DNA of 64,000 nt from Lewinellaceae bacterium (GCA_020636105.1 JACJYL010000001.1:3472001-3536000), one strand, 5' to 3'; shown: positions 1-8,761, numbered from the stretch's first letter. A program made the numbers and translations. Notes: a model not told the origin generated them from the letters alone.

Positions 1-234
1 CGGAGCGCTGTAGGTATGTCCAAACAGCTCGGTCTGCATATCAGAACCATGATGTTTGGTAAGGTATTGCGGCTTCAGCTGGACTTCCTGGACCTCGGAG
101 CGATTGCGGCGCAGGTTTACCTCTTCGTTACAACCGCCAATAAGGTATTCAAAGGCAAAGCCGGGAATCCTTTTTTGGGCCTTCTTTTTTAGATCTTCTA
201 TTGCCGGGTATTGAGGGTTGTATTGTAAATTCAT
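1..234 (-). CDS. FMN-dependent alpha-hydroxy-acid (L-lactate) dehydrogenase, N-terminal part
   Basis: Only the first 78 codons lie in the window; the gene runs off the left edge. The start (MNLQYNPQYP) is followed by KKKAQKRIPGFAFEYLIGG and a run with NLRRNRSEVQ, which matches the N-terminus of the LldD/glycolate-oxidase FMN family, where a helix and the first barrel strand carry this AxxxxPxxxxxYxxGG pattern. The family oxidises L-2-hydroxy acids, L-lactate to pyruvate being the commonest. It lies 13 bp downstream of the mutarotase gene on the same strand, so it is probably the distal gene of the deoxy-sugar operon. Taking up the L-lactate released by the upstream hydrolase is an inference from context. 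The FMN and active-site residues are outside the window, so substrate cannot be judged. Confidence 0.75.
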   Translation of the reverse strand, partial: MNLQYNPQYPAIEDLKKKAQKRIPGFAFEYLIGGCNEEVNLRRNRSEVQEVQLKPQYLTKHHGSDMQTELFGHTYSAP

Positions 235-247
235 TGTCCTGTTTATT

Positions 248-577
248 TTATAGTTCGAAAATTTTTTCCATCAACCGCCATTTTTCACCGGGTTGACTTC
301 CCGGAATGGCCTGCTGGTATTGCCACATCAGTGATTCCCATTCCTGAACCTTTGGATTTTCCTGATCGGACCGGGCCTTTTTTTCAAAAGAGAACCGATC
401 GTTCACTTCCATGACCATAAACAGGCGGTTGGCCACCCTGTAAATGTTAAGTGTTTCGATCCCCGCTGAGCGTATGCTGTCGATTATTTCCGGCCATACG
501 TTTTGGTGATGCTTTTCGTAAGCCCGAATCAGGGTTTCATCGTCAATGAGGTCAAGGGCTAAACAATATCTGTTCAT
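248..577 (-). CDS. L-rhamnose/L-fucose mutarotase family protein
   Basis: 109 residues, the usual size for the RhaM/COG3254 mutarotase family, which interconverts alpha and beta anomers of L-rhamnose or L-fucose. Visible family marks are the opening RYCLALDL, the YEKHHQNVWPE segment holding the conserved His and the W-P-E turn, and the middle run NIYRVANRLFMVMEV; the fold is a dimeric ferredoxin-like barrel. It lies 12 bp after the permease gene and 13 bp before the lactate dehydrogenase start, inside the minus-strand catabolic run. An anomerase just after the transporter and before the sugar dehydrogenase step fits oxidative L-fucose or L-rhamnose use. The exact sugar cannot be read from sequence. 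Confidence 0.85.
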   Translation of the reverse strand: MNRYCLALDLIDDETLIRAYEKHHQNVWPEIIDSIRSAGIETLNIYRVANRLFMVMEVNDRFSFEKKARSDQENPKVQEWESLMWQYQQAIPGSQPGEKWRLMEKIFEL

Positions 578-589
578 AATTGATTCATT

Positions 590-1888
590 TTAATCGTGAT
601 GGTAATTCCTCGACCGATAACCGAAAATGGCTACGACCAAAAAACAAATCGCCGGTAAAATGAAGGAAAAATTCACTTCGGGAACGCCGAGGATGCTGAT
701 ATCTGCATATCCCGTTCCGCCAAGATCCAGGATCATTCCCTGTAAAATAGGCATGAAGGCTCCGCCCACAATGGCCATGACCAAAAACGCGGAGGCGAAT
801 TTAGCATCTTCACCCAACCCTTTGAGCGTAATCCCGTAAATGGTGGGGAACATCAAAGACATAAAAAAAGAGATGCCAACCAGGCTATACAGACCGCCCA
901 TTCCCCGGATAAAAATGGCGCCCAGGGTGAAAACAATGGCCAGGATGGCAAAGAGGGTCAATAACTTACCCGGCGACACGTATTTCAACAGGAAGGTGCA
1001 TAACCATCGGCCCACTAAAAAAACACCCAGGGCTGTCATCGCATATTTCACCGCCGACTGGTTATCGATGCCCAGCGTTTCGGCGTATTGGTAAATGTAA
1101 GTCCAACACATGATCTGGGCCCCAACATAAAACATCTGTGCCACAATACCTTCCACCACTGTGGAATTGCTGAACAAGCGTTTCAGGGAGGCTCCAAGCT
1201 TTACATTATGAGCAGCAGGATCTTTGTTTTCCGGCATTTTAGACAACATTATGAGCACCAGCATCAGGATGACTACTCCTCCCAAAGCAACATAAGGATT
1301 TCTAATAACCATCAGGTCAGCAGTTTTTACACTGGCTTTGGCCGCAGTCGAAAGCGTCTCATAAACGGAGAGACCATTAACATCCAGATCATCTGACTGG
1401 AGGGCTCCCAGGATAAATGTCTGAGCAACAAACAACCCCGACAGTGCCCCGATGGGATTAAACGCCTGCGCCAGGTTCAGTCGTTGGGTGGCCGTTTTTT
1501 CTTCTCCCATCGCCAGAATATAAGGATTTGCAGTCGTTTCGAGGAAAGCGAGCCCAAAAGTCAGGATATAAAGTGCAGCCAGAAAAAAGCCGAATTGTTC
1601 ATAGGCTGCCGCCGGCCAAAAAAGCAATGCTCCCGTAGCATAAAGCGCGAGACCTAACAGAATGCCCTTTTTATAGGAAAATCTTTTGATGAAAATCGCG
1701 GCAGGAAGGGCCATGGTAAAATAGCCCCCGTAAAAGGCTGCCTGCACCCAGGAAGCCTGCGTATTGTTCAACTCCAGGATCTTCTTAAAAGCCGAAACCA
1801 TGGGGTTGGTAATATCGTTGGCAAAGCCCCATAAAAAGAATAGGGAGGTCACCAGGATAAAAGGGACAAGGTATCTTCTTTCCACCAT
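590..1888 (-). CDS. fucP: L-fucose:H+ symporter-type MFS permease
   Basis: 432 residues with about twelve hydrophobic segments. The first helix carries FILVTSLFFLWGFANDITNPM, the FucP-family signature with the Asp-Ile-Thr-Asn-Pro stretch that in FucP holds the proton-coupling Asp. Later family marks are FLETTANPYIL near residue 115 and GDL-free loops typical of FHS (fucose-hexose symporter) proteins; a second conserved Asn-rich patch NLAQAFNPIGAL follows. The family imports L-fucose, other deoxy sugars or hexoses with protons across the inner membrane. Position inside a run with a mutarotase, two dehydrogenases and a lactonase points to a deoxy sugar. The 217-bp gap separating it from the upstream SDR gene could hold an internal promoter, none clear. 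Substrate assignment to fucose rather than rhamnose is inferred. Confidence 0.85.
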   Translation of the reverse strand: MVERRYLVPFILVTSLFFLWGFANDITNPMVSAFKKILELNNTQASWVQAAFYGGYFTMALPAAIFIKRFSYKKGILLGLALYATGALLFWPAAAYEQFGFFLAALYILTFGLAFLETTANPYILAMGEEKTATQRLNLAQAFNPIGALSGLFVAQTFILGALQSDDLDVNGLSVYETLSTAAKASVKTADLMVIRNPYVALGGVVILMLVLIMLSKMPENKDPAAHNVKLGASLKRLFSNSTVVEGIVAQMFYVGAQIMCWTYIYQYAETLGIDNQSAVKYAMTALGVFLVGRWLCTFLLKYVSPGKLLTLFAILAIVFTLGAIFIRGMGGLYSLVGISFFMSLMFPTIYGITLKGLGEDAKFASAFLVMAIVGGAFMPILQGMILDLGGTGYADISILGVPEVNFSFILPAICFLVVAIFGYRSRNYHHD

Positions 1889-2105
1889 AAGATTGTCATT
1901 TTTCGTTTTGATGCAATGAATTTAGGAAAAAAATTGGAAATGTTTTGATCCTGCAATAGTTTGATGCGGAGATTCTATGATTGATCTACAGCTGGCATTG
2001 GATTTCAACCTTCATTAATAACGGTCAACTTTTATCGAGGAACATCAATATTATGCGGTTCGTAGGCGTTGTGCCTCTTTGAAATTTTTATCCCTTTCCT
2101 ATGTG

Positions 2106-2897
2106 CTATTCCAAACCCAAAAGTGCCCGATCCAGGTGCACATAACCTCCATCCACAAAAAGATGCTGGCCGGTGATATGTCCTGCTTTGTCAGATAATA
2201 AATAAACCGCCATGGAAGCAATTTCGTCCGCTGTTGTCATCCTGTTTCCCAAAGGAATATTCCTGGTGATGTCAGCAAGTTTCTCTTCTGAATTTTGAAA
2301 AGTTTTCAACCATTTTTCGTAAAGAGGCGTCATCACTTCGGCAGGAAGAATGGCATTCACCCGGATGCCGTAGGGCAATAATTCAACTGCCCATTCCCTG
2401 GTCAGTGCCAACTGGGCGCCTTTGGCCGCAGCATAAGCAGAAGTCCCGCCCTGGCCGGTAACCGCTGTTTTGGAACTGATATTGACGATCGTTCCCCTGT
2501 TCTTTTTCAACTCCGGCAAAGCATAATGGGCCAGGTAATAATAATGGTGCAAATTCCTGGCCAGGGAATCCATCCATGCCTCAGGCGTTCCGTATTCCAG
2601 GCCAACCCCGTCATTGGCGCCGGCGTTATTGATCAGCCCGTCAATGCGGCCGGTCAGTTCCAGGGTTTCCGATATGGAATCGCGGCAACTTTCAGGTGTG
2701 CCCAATTCTTTGGTTACAACAAAAGCCTTGTGACCTTTTGCTTTCAACTCTTCTGCCAGGGCTGCTCCAACATCTGGTGTTCTGCCTATGATCACAGGAA
2801 TGCCGCCTTCCTCCGCAATGGCGCGCACGATGCCCGCTCCAATACCTTTAGCACCTCCGGTAACGATATAAACTTTATCTGTTAAACCTAACTCCAT
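2106..2897 (-). CDS. SDR oxidoreductase, probable L-fucose dehydrogenase
   Basis: 263-residue classical short-chain dehydrogenase. The NAD(P) site is VTGGAKGIGAG near residues 11-21, NNAG near residue 90, a catalytic Ser in NISSKTAV, and YAAAK (YxxxK) near residue 155. It resembles the L-fucose dehydrogenase branch of SDRs (the human HSD17B14 type, with the same TGG..GIGAGIVRA start) more than the other SDR of this operon. The expected reaction is L-fucose to L-fucono-1,5-lactone with reduction of NAD(P)+. It is placed 3 bp after the lactonase gene on the same strand, so translation is probably coupled. The assignment to sugar oxidation depends mainly on context; an alternative is a second keto-deoxy-acid dehydrogenase. 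Confidence 0.75.
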   Translation of the reverse strand: MELGLTDKVYIVTGGAKGIGAGIVRAIAEEGGIPVIIGRTPDVGAALAEELKAKGHKAFVVTKELGTPESCRDSISETLELTGRIDGLINNAGANDGVGLEYGTPEAWMDSLARNLHHYYYLAHYALPELKKNRGTIVNISSKTAVTGQGGTSAYAAAKGAQLALTREWAVELLPYGIRVNAILPAEVMTPLYEKWLKTFQNSEEKLADITRNIPLGNRMTTADEIASMAVYLLSDKAGHITGQHLFVDGGYVHLDRALLGLE

Positions 2898-2900
2898 CTG

Positions 2901-3725
2901 TTAAAGGTTATAAAATGTGATGGCATTTTCGCCAAAAAATTGGTTTATTTCTGATTCAGAAAAATATCTGAAATGATCTTCAACAATCCTTAACACCCTG
3001 CTATATTCAGCTGCCAGCAAACAAACAGGCCAGTCGGAACCGAACATCAATCTTTCCGTGCCAAAGGCTTCCGTTACTCCCTCAAGATAGGGGCTAAAAT
3101 CTGCGGCTTCCCACTGTTCCCAATCTGCCTCAGTGACCAGTCCTGATATTTTACACATTACATTTTCATGAGCCGCCAGCTCACGAATGCCTTTTTTCCA
3201 CCCGTCTATTGCTCGTTTTTTTATCAAGGGTTTCGCGATATGGTCGAGCACAAAAGGCTGGTTGGGAAACATCCCCGCCAATTCCACCGCTGCCGGAAGT
3301 TGGTTCGGATAAACCAACAGATCGAAGGTGAAATCGGTAGCGGCCAGGGCTGCCATCCCACGCACAAATTTTCCAGACACTAAAAAATCATCCTTTTCAG
3401 CCTGGGCAATATGGCGGAACCCTTTGAGCAAGGGAAATTTTTCATACTGCTCTAATTGCTGCTCAATATCCTCAGCCTGCAGGTCTACCCATCCGACCAC
3501 GCCTTTGATGAAATCGTTTTTTTCGGCGAGATCCAACAAAAACAGGGTTTCCTGCCTGGACTGGTCGGCCTGCACGGCTACGGTTCCATCCAATCCGTTA
3601 CGTTCCAAAACCTCCTTAAATTCCAATGGAAGAAAATCCCTCCGAATCCCCTTCATGGAGGCGTCGATCCACGCATCGCGAACCGGATCGAATTCCCAAA
3701 AATGATTGTGTGCGTCGATTTTCAT
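2901..3725 (-). CDS. amidohydrolase family protein, probable L-fuconolactonase
   Basis: 274 residues of the COG3618 metal-dependent hydrolase group. It opens with KIDAHNHFWEFDP (the HxH metal motif in strand 1), has FVLDHIAKP in the middle with another metal His, and GSDWPV near residue 230 with the catalytic Asp. Members open sugar lactones such as L-fucono- or L-rhamnono-lactone, or 2-pyrone-4,6-dicarboxylate. Between two SDRs and next to a FAH-family hydrolase the lactonase role, lactone to L-fuconate, is the best fit and matches gene sets described for the Xanthomonas L-fucose pathway. Upstream, a 94-bp gap to the FAH gene holds an octamer repeat array. The start at 3725 gives the canonical family N-terminus. 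Confidence 0.8.
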   Translation of the reverse strand: MKIDAHNHFWEFDPVRDAWIDASMKGIRRDFLPLEFKEVLERNGLDGTVAVQADQSRQETLFLLDLAEKNDFIKGVVGWVDLQAEDIEQQLEQYEKFPLLKGFRHIAQAEKDDFLVSGKFVRGMAALAATDFTFDLLVYPNQLPAAVELAGMFPNQPFVLDHIAKPLIKKRAIDGWKKGIRELAAHENVMCKISGLVTEADWEQWEAADFSPYLEGVTEAFGTERLMFGSDWPVCLLAAEYSRVLRIVEDHFRYFSESEINQFFGENAITFYNL

Positions 3726-3783
3726 GTTGCTGATTGCTCGTTGCCAGGTGCTGGTTACTTTTTAAGGGTTGTTCATTGCGGGC

Positions 3784-3823
3784 CTCATTGACGCATTCAC
3801 GCATTCACGCATTGTCGCATTAC
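3784..3823. repeat. degenerate octamer array (CNCATTNN)
   Basis: Between the FAH and amidohydrolase genes the plus strand reads CTCATTGA, CGCATTCA, CGCATTCA, CGCATTGT, CGCATTAC, CTAATTGA in strict 8-nt steps; the pattern continues a few bases into the 3' end of the FAH gene. In the operon mRNA it is the complement, with AATG every 8 bases. The same periodicity appears in three other leaders of the window. Confidence 0.7.
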
Positions 3824-4683
3824 CTAATTGACTCATAACTCCTCACCATTTGCCTTGAAGTTCCAAGCCCTGCAATACCCAGTTCAACGACATCCCCCGG
3901 TTTTAGATATTTGGGAGGCTTCAGCCCTAAACCTACCCCAAAGGGCGTGCCGGTGGAAATGATGTCGCCGGGCAGCAGGGTCATAAACTGACTGATATAA
4001 CTCACGACTTCCTGGACATTAAAAACAAAATCGGAAGTAGAGCTGTTTTGCATCATTTCTCCGTTCAGTTTCAACCATAAATTCAGGTTATTCGGGTCTT
4101 CAATTTCATCAGGAGTAGCAATAAATGGCCCAACCGGTGCGAAAGTATCGCAGCTTTTTCCTTTCACCCATTGTCCTGATCTTTCAATCTGGAAGGAACG
4201 TTCGCTGTAATCATTATGCAACACATAACCGGCTATGTGACCAATAGCATCCTCCTCGGAAACATAACTCGCCTTCTTCCCGATCACGATAGCCAGTTCG
4301 ACTTCCCAATCCGTTTTTTTACTTCCTTTAGGGATGATCAGGTCATCATTTGGACCTACCATAGCAGAGGTGGCTTTGAAGAACAATACCGGTTCTTTTG
4401 GAATATCCATACCACTCTCCGCAGCATGTTTGGCGTAATTCAACCCTACGCAAACGATCTTCGAGGGTCTGACCAAAGGTGCGCCCAGCCGGATGTCTTC
4501 CCCTACGACAGGGCATTGCTTTTCATTTTTTCCCAACCATGTCCTCAATCTCCCCGGTCCGTCCGTTCCGAAAAAATTTTCATCATAATCTTCCCCAAAA
4601 CCGGAGACATCAATCCTGTTTCCATTAGCCAGTTGCACCCCGGGTTTTTCGGCTCCCGGTGCGCCGAATCTTATTAATTTCAT
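3820..4683 (-). CDS. fumarylacetoacetate hydrolase family protein, probable 2,4-diketo-3-deoxy-L-fuconate hydrolase
   Basis: 287 residues. The N-terminal third is the small FAH-associated domain (KLIRFGAPGAEKPGV), and the catalytic domain begins near residue 75 with KIVCVGLNYAKHAAE. The metal ligands are visible as WEVELAIVIG (E-x-E) and HNDYSER (Asp), and the lid GKSCDTFAPVGP and ISTGTPFGVG are present. In oxidative L-fucose or L-rhamnose degradation this family cleaves the 2,4-diketo acid to pyruvate and L-lactate. It stands 132 bp after the first SDR gene and 94 bp before the lactonase. Other FAH members act on acylpyruvates or homoprotocatechuate products, but the surrounding genes favour the deoxy-sugar role. 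Confidence 0.8.
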   Translation of the reverse strand: MKLIRFGAPGAEKPGVQLANGNRIDVSGFGEDYDENFFGTDGPGRLRTWLGKNEKQCPVVGEDIRLGAPLVRPSKIVCVGLNYAKHAAESGMDIPKEPVLFFKATSAMVGPNDDLIIPKGSKKTDWEVELAIVIGKKASYVSEEDAIGHIAGYVLHNDYSERSFQIERSGQWVKGKSCDTFAPVGPFIATPDEIEDPNNLNLWLKLNGEMMQNSSTSDFVFNVQEVVSYISQFMTLLPGDIISTGTPFGVGLGLKPPKYLKPGDVVELGIAGLGTSRQMVRSYESIR

Positions 4684-4815
4684 CTGTTTGTTTTTATTTT
4701 CAAATTCATTGCAAATTCATTTGGCACACAATAAAGGGGGAAGGGAGTGGGTGTAGGATGGGTTTAAACGCAAAGATTCCGCAGAGACCGCAAAGTTAAC
4801 GACCGTCAACAGTAA

Positions 4816-5580
4816 CTACTGCCCGTTCAATTTTATAAACCCTCCATCAATAGGGTAATCCGTTCCCGTCAGGAAAGAGGCTTCGTCAGAGCAGAGGAAA
4901 AAGGCCAGAGCAGCGACTTCCTCTGGTTTGCCCATTCGGCCTATGGGTTGGGTTTTGGACAGTTTGTCAAACATTTCCTCCTGCCGGTCGGGATAATTGG
5001 CTTTGAGGAAGCCGTCCACAAAAGGCGTGTGTATCCTCGCGGGGGAAATACAATTACAGCGGATGTTGTCCTTCAGGTAATCTTTGGCCACAGATAAGGT
5101 CATCGACAAAACAGCCCCTTTGGTCATTGAATACGCAAAGCGATCCAAAATGCCCACTGAAGCGGCGATGGAGGCCATGTTCAGAATCACTCCTCCTCCA
5201 TTCTTTTTCATATGAGGTACGACACAATGCATACAGTTGTAGATACCTTTGATGTTTACGGAATACAGGCGATCCAGGTCCTCGGGCTGGGTATTTTCCA
5301 CATTGCCAACATGGGCTATTCCTGCATTGTTGACCAAAATATCAATCGGTGCTTCTGCTGCAATTTCATCGACCACCTGCCTGACCTGATCCGTGTTTGA
5401 AACATCGCATTGATGGAAATTGATCCCGTCTTTAAACCCAGAGAGATTTTTCCTGGCATTTTCGGCATTGACCTCCAATACATGAACAGTGTCCCCGGAT
5501 TCTACAAATCGGCTGACGATGGCAAAACCGATCCCGCTGGCGCCGCCCGTAACGATGACCGTTTTCTTATCTTTTTTCAT
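4816..5580 (-). CDS. SDR oxidoreductase, probable 2-keto-3-deoxy-L-fuconate 4-dehydrogenase
   Basis: Start placed at 5580 (MKKDKKTVIVTGG): the open frame extends 18 codons further to 5634, but those codons give a hydrophobic leader foreign to SDRs. The protein is then 254 residues. Motifs are VTGGASGIGFA for NAD(P), NNAGIAH, the catalytic NMASIAAS and YSMTK (YxxxK), and the C-terminal TGTDYPIDGGF. It resembles the dehydrogenases that oxidise 2-keto-3-deoxy-L-fuconate or -rhamnonate at C4. It is the first gene of the minus-strand operon, so the promoter should lie in 5640-5850. There I see an octamer array and, further up, a weak TTTG/TACGCTTT pair with 17-nt spacing at 5764-5792. The two SDR roles could be swapped. 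Confidence 0.75.
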   Translation of the reverse strand: MKKDKKTVIVTGGASGIGFAIVSRFVESGDTVHVLEVNAENARKNLSGFKDGINFHQCDVSNTDQVRQVVDEIAAEAPIDILVNNAGIAHVGNVENTQPEDLDRLYSVNIKGIYNCMHCVVPHMKKNGGGVILNMASIAASVGILDRFAYSMTKGAVLSMTLSVAKDYLKDNIRCNCISPARIHTPFVDGFLKANYPDRQEEMFDKLSKTQPIGRMGKPEEVAALAFFLCSDEASFLTGTDYPIDGGFIKLNGQ

Positions 5581-5684
5581 CCTGGTTAACTTTAATATCC
5601 CGGCAATAATACAAAAAATCAGGTTCCGGGCCATTTAACTAAAAATCAAATGTTCTATTATTTTTTAATGTGGAATGTGCAAGA

Positions 5685-5740
5685 TTGCATTGCCTCATTG
5701 TCTCATTCCTGCATTCTTGCATTCACTCATTGCCGCATTG
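5685..5740. repeat. degenerate octamer array (NNKCATTS)
   Basis: Seven consecutive 8-nt units on the plus strand: TTGCATTG, CCTCATTG, TCTCATTC, CTGCATTC, TTGCATTC, ACTCATTG, CCGCATTG. The CATT core is kept in every unit while the other bases vary. It lies in the leader of the deoxy-sugar operon, about 100 bases upstream of the first start codon. Confidence 0.75.
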
Positions 5741-5888
5741 TCTTCAGCCGGAAGGTACTAAATAAAGCGTAGAAAATTTGTGGCAATTCAAAGAAAAAAG
5801 ACCAAATTTGCACTGTTTTTTAATTTTCCACCATTTCATTTTTTAAAGATCATTGAATCTCAAGCGGTTAAGAAGAGTTTCAAACAAG

Positions 5889-5896
5889 TATCTTTG
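5889..5896 (+). promoter_or_regulatory. Bacteroidota -7 box for the small membrane protein
   Basis: TATCTTTG fits the TAnnTTTG box exactly and ends 19 nt before the ATG at 5916. No good TTTG -33 element is present at the expected distance. Its position argues that translation begins at 5916 and not at the upstream in-frame ATG at 5853. Confidence 0.4.
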
Positions 5897-5915
5897 TGTC
5901 ATAACTTTCGTTACC

Positions 5916-6083
5916 ATGGCTTATCAAAGCAGAAAGCGCAACTATAAAAGCAAGCGCGAAAAGTATCAAAAAAGCACACGAAATATTCGTACCACCTTTG
6001 TTTTTATCCTCATCGCCATAGCCGTGTGGGTCTATAAAAACAGGTATGATTACTGGCCTGAACTGAACACCTGGTTTCAATAA
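5916..6083 (+). CDS. small single-span membrane protein
   Basis: 55 residues from the ATG at 5916 (MAYQSRKRNY). An earlier in-frame ATG at 5853 would add 21 residues but lies upstream of the TATCTTTG promoter box. The first 30 residues are strongly basic (many Lys and Arg, KSKREKYQKS) and are followed by one hydrophobic helix TTFVFILIAIAVWVY and a short aromatic tail ending PELNTWFQ. The positive-inside rule puts the basic part in the cytoplasm. I do not recognise a family. It stands alone between the divergent sugar operon and the phosphatase gene. The length and clean promoter support a real gene, but nothing shows its role. Confidence 0.55.
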   Translation: MAYQSRKRNYKSKREKYQKSTRNIRTTFVFILIAIAVWVYKNRYDYWPELNTWFQ

Positions 6084-6353
6084 TTTTTTTTCTAAAGATC
6101 ATTAAATGATCAAGATGATTTTATAGCAATTTAAATTTCAATATGCACCCTTCACGATGGCTGGCAGGTCAATTAAACAGACGATACGTACCTGTCGGAA
6201 AAATAATCCCCCCGTTAATATAATATCCTGGCAGCCGGAAAACGTTATTACTGGGTTGTAAAGGAAATTAATTGAGGCAGCTCCTTTCAAAATTCCTCTT
6301 TTTTACCTTTATTGTGCAAAATCGCACCTAACTGAATCAATTAGAGCCATTGA

Positions 6354-8021
6354 ATGCAACTTAGAGCAATAAAACATATCGCCTCCGTTATTTTATTCTT
6401 TCTGATCAGCATTGTTCCGATAAAAGCAAAATCTGCTCGCTTCCGCGCCATGTGGATATCAGACCCTGCCACTTCAATGGTAATTGGCTGGGATCAGGTT
6501 TCCGGAATTCAGCCTGTGGTTTATTATGGAGCCACGGATCATGGAAAAAATTTCGAAGCTTATAAATTTCGGCAAAACCCGGACAAAGTCGTTAAGGCCA
6601 AAGGGATGAACAACCATTTTGTGCGTCTGGGGAACCTGCAACCCAATACGGTTTATTACTTTGTGGTCGTGGACAATGAAGGGGTCAGCAGGAGAATGTC
6701 CTTTAAAACTACTCCGAATAATATAAACCAAAGGCTCTCTATCATCGCCGGGGGAGATTCCCGAAACAACCGCGATGCAAGGATTGACGCCAACAAACTG
6801 GTGAGCAAACTGCGCCCTGACTTTATCCTTTTTTCGGGCGACATGACGGCTGACGATACCCATACACAATGGAAAACCTGGTTTGACGACTGGCAACTGA
6901 CCATTGGAAGCGATGGGCGCCTGTTTCCCATTATTGTCGCAAGAGGCAACCATGAAGGGACCAACATACAAATGCTGGAACTCTTTGACGTCAAATCGGA
7001 AGGTGTTTTTTACGGACTCTCCTTTGGAGGAAACCTGCTCAGGGTTTATACCCTCAACACACTGGTTCCTTCAGGCGGCAATCAAAAAATCTGGCTGGAA
7101 ACCGACCTCCAGGACAACAAAAATAAAATCTGGAAGATCGCCCAGTACCACCAGGCGATCAGGCCTCATACCGACAGCAAACCGGAGCTCAATGAACTGC
7201 TGATCAACTGGGCCACACTTTTCAATAAATACCATGTAGACATCGCCCTGGAATCCGATGCCCACGTCGTTAAATGGACCTGGCCCATCCGTCCTTCACG
7301 CGAAGAAGGAAGCGAAGAAGGGTTTATCAGGGATGATGCAAGAGGGACCGTTTACCTGGGCGAAGGGGGATGGGGTGCTCCGCTAAGGGTCAACAACGAC
7401 GACAAATCATGGACCCGCAACAGCGGAAGTTTCAACCAGTTCAAATGGGTTTTCGTGGATCAATACCATATTGAAGTGAGAACCATTCCTACCAAAGACT
7501 CAGAGAAAGTGGCGGAAGTCAGGGATGACAACCGTTTTGCGCTCCCCAGGGGGCTCAATGTATGGTCTCCTTCCAATGGAGATGTACTGACCCTCGTAAA
7601 CAGGAATGCACCGCCACCTCCGGAGCCGGAAGTTTTGGCCGATTACCCTGCGACACCTCCGGGAGGTAAATCCCCTCTTGAGGAAGAACCATTCGATGGC
7701 CGACAGGGTGAAGAAAAAAAAATGGAAAACACCCCTGCCGGCGAAGAGCCGAAAGGCCCGGAAGGCCCCGTCAAATGGCTCAACCTCGATCCAAAAAACA
7801 AGTCGGTAAAAATCCGGTATAACCTCACCGAAATTGCCGAAGTGGATATCATCATCATCGACAACAAACTGCAGGAAGTTACCAGGGCCTCCCTTAAGAA
7901 TCAGGATCCGGGACCGTACATCAAAAATCTCGATTTCTCGAAAATTCCCAATGGAGGTTACCTCATCGTCATCAAAGGCAACGGCAAAGTCGTCGTCCGG
8001 TACCGGGTGAAAAAAGGGTAA
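6354..8021 (+). CDS. secreted purple acid phosphatase-like metallophosphoesterase
   Basis: 555 residues with a signal peptide (residues 1-26, ending IKAKSA). Residues about 28-120 form the fibronectin-like N-terminal domain of purple acid phosphatases. The metallophosphoesterase core shows GDSRNN near 134, FSGDMT near 160, ARGNHE near 198, QYHQAIRPH near 265 and ESDAHVVKW near 304, so the usual metal ligands are there. A Pro- and Glu-rich linker (about 415-470) precedes a C-terminal beta domain with LTEIAEVDIIIID and IPNGGYLIVIKG, which looks like a T9SS type A sorting domain. It would hydrolyse phosphate esters at the cell surface. The methyltransferase gene follows after 5 bp. The substrate is unknown. 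Confidence 0.8.
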   Translation: MQLRAIKHIASVILFFLISIVPIKAKSARFRAMWISDPATSMVIGWDQVSGIQPVVYYGATDHGKNFEAYKFRQNPDKVVKAKGMNNHFVRLGNLQPNTVYYFVVVDNEGVSRRMSFKTTPNNINQRLSIIAGGDSRNNRDARIDANKLVSKLRPDFILFSGDMTADDTHTQWKTWFDDWQLTIGSDGRLFPIIVARGNHEGTNIQMLELFDVKSEGVFYGLSFGGNLLRVYTLNTLVPSGGNQKIWLETDLQDNKNKIWKIAQYHQAIRPHTDSKPELNELLINWATLFNKYHVDIALESDAHVVKWTWPIRPSREEGSEEGFIRDDARGTVYLGEGGWGAPLRVNNDDKSWTRNSGSFNQFKWVFVDQYHIEVRTIPTKDSEKVAEVRDDNRFALPRGLNVWSPSNGDVLTLVNRNAPPPPEPEVLADYPATPPGGKSPLEEEPFDGRQGEEKKMENTPAGEEPKGPEGPVKWLNLDPKNKSVKIRYNLTEIAEVDIIIIDNKLQEVTRASLKNQDPGPYIKNLDFSKIPNGGYLIVIKGNGKVVVRYRVKKG

Positions 8022-8026
8022 AATTT

Positions 8027-8761
8027 ATGTATGAACTACTTAAAAAAGGAGCCCGGGGATTCATTCCGAACCAATGGCTCCTCAAATACGAACCCTTCAT
8101 TCGCCGGATCATTACCTTATTCTATTGGGGTCGGAAATTTCAATGTAATATCTGTGAGCAAAAATTATCAAAATTTCAACTCAAGAACAATAAGGATAAA
8201 ATGTGCCCGGCTTGTGGGAGCCTGCCAAGAAACAGGAGGCTTTGGTCACTGGTCGCTCCGCTTTTAAACCCGAACTCAAACATTTTACATTTTTCCCCTT
8301 CCCGAAGCTTGTCCAGGAAATTCAATACCCTGGAAAATATTCATTATATCTCTACGGACTTTGAGGAGGAGTTTCCTGCCCTGAAACATCATGACATCAC
8401 GGCCATTGACGAACCTGATGCTTCTTTTGATCTCATCTTGTGTTACCATGTTCTTGAGCACATTGACAAGGATAAAAAAGCCATGGAGGAACTCTTCCGG
8501 GTTTTAAAAAAAGGAGGCCATTGTTTTATCCAAACGCCCTTTAAAACCGGTGAAATTTATGAAAATCCGGAGATCAAAAGCCCTGAAGACAAGAAGCTCC
8601 ACTTTGGACAGGAAGACCATGTGAGGATATATTCTGTGGAAGGATTGGAAAAAAGGTTGCAGCAGGCAGGATTTAAAACAACCATAAAATCTTTTACTCC
8701 TGATCCTGATGATTTTAACGGATTTAAACAGGAAGAATTGATTATTGCCAGAAAAGTTTGA
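8027..8761 (+). CDS. class I SAM-dependent methyltransferase with zinc-ribbon-like N-terminus
   Basis: 244 residues, starting 5 bp after the phosphatase stop and so probably cotranscribed. Residues about 41-68 carry CNICEQ and CPACGSLPRNRR, two CxxC pairs that look like a zinc ribbon. The methyltransferase core follows, with DEPDASFDLILCYHVLEHIDKDKKAM (motifs II-III) and LKKGGHCFIQTPF (motif post I/III), as in the Methyltransf_11 group. The acceptor cannot be told. Similar proteins often sit among surface-glycan or sulfotransferase-like genes in Bacteroidota. The intergenic stretch behind it has been hit by the IS630 element. Confidence 0.75.
   Translation: MYELLKKGARGFIPNQWLLKYEPFIRRIITLFYWGRKFQCNICEQKLSKFQLKNNKDKMCPACGSLPRNRRLWSLVAPLLNPNSNILHFSPSRSLSRKFNTLENIHYISTDFEEEFPALKHHDITAIDEPDASFDLILCYHVLEHIDKDKKAMEELFRVLKKGGHCFIQTPFKTGEIYENPEIKSPEDKKLHFGQEDHVRIYSVEGLEKRLQQAGFKTTIKSFTPDPDDFNGFKQEELIIARKV

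Noticed and set aside
5581..5634. 18 extra N-terminal codons for the first SDR
   Set aside because: They encode a hydrophobic leader not found in this cytosolic enzyme family; the Rossmann start MKKDKKTVIVTGG is better.
3784..5740. CRISPR array
   Set aside because: Units are 8 nt without spacers and no cas gene is present.
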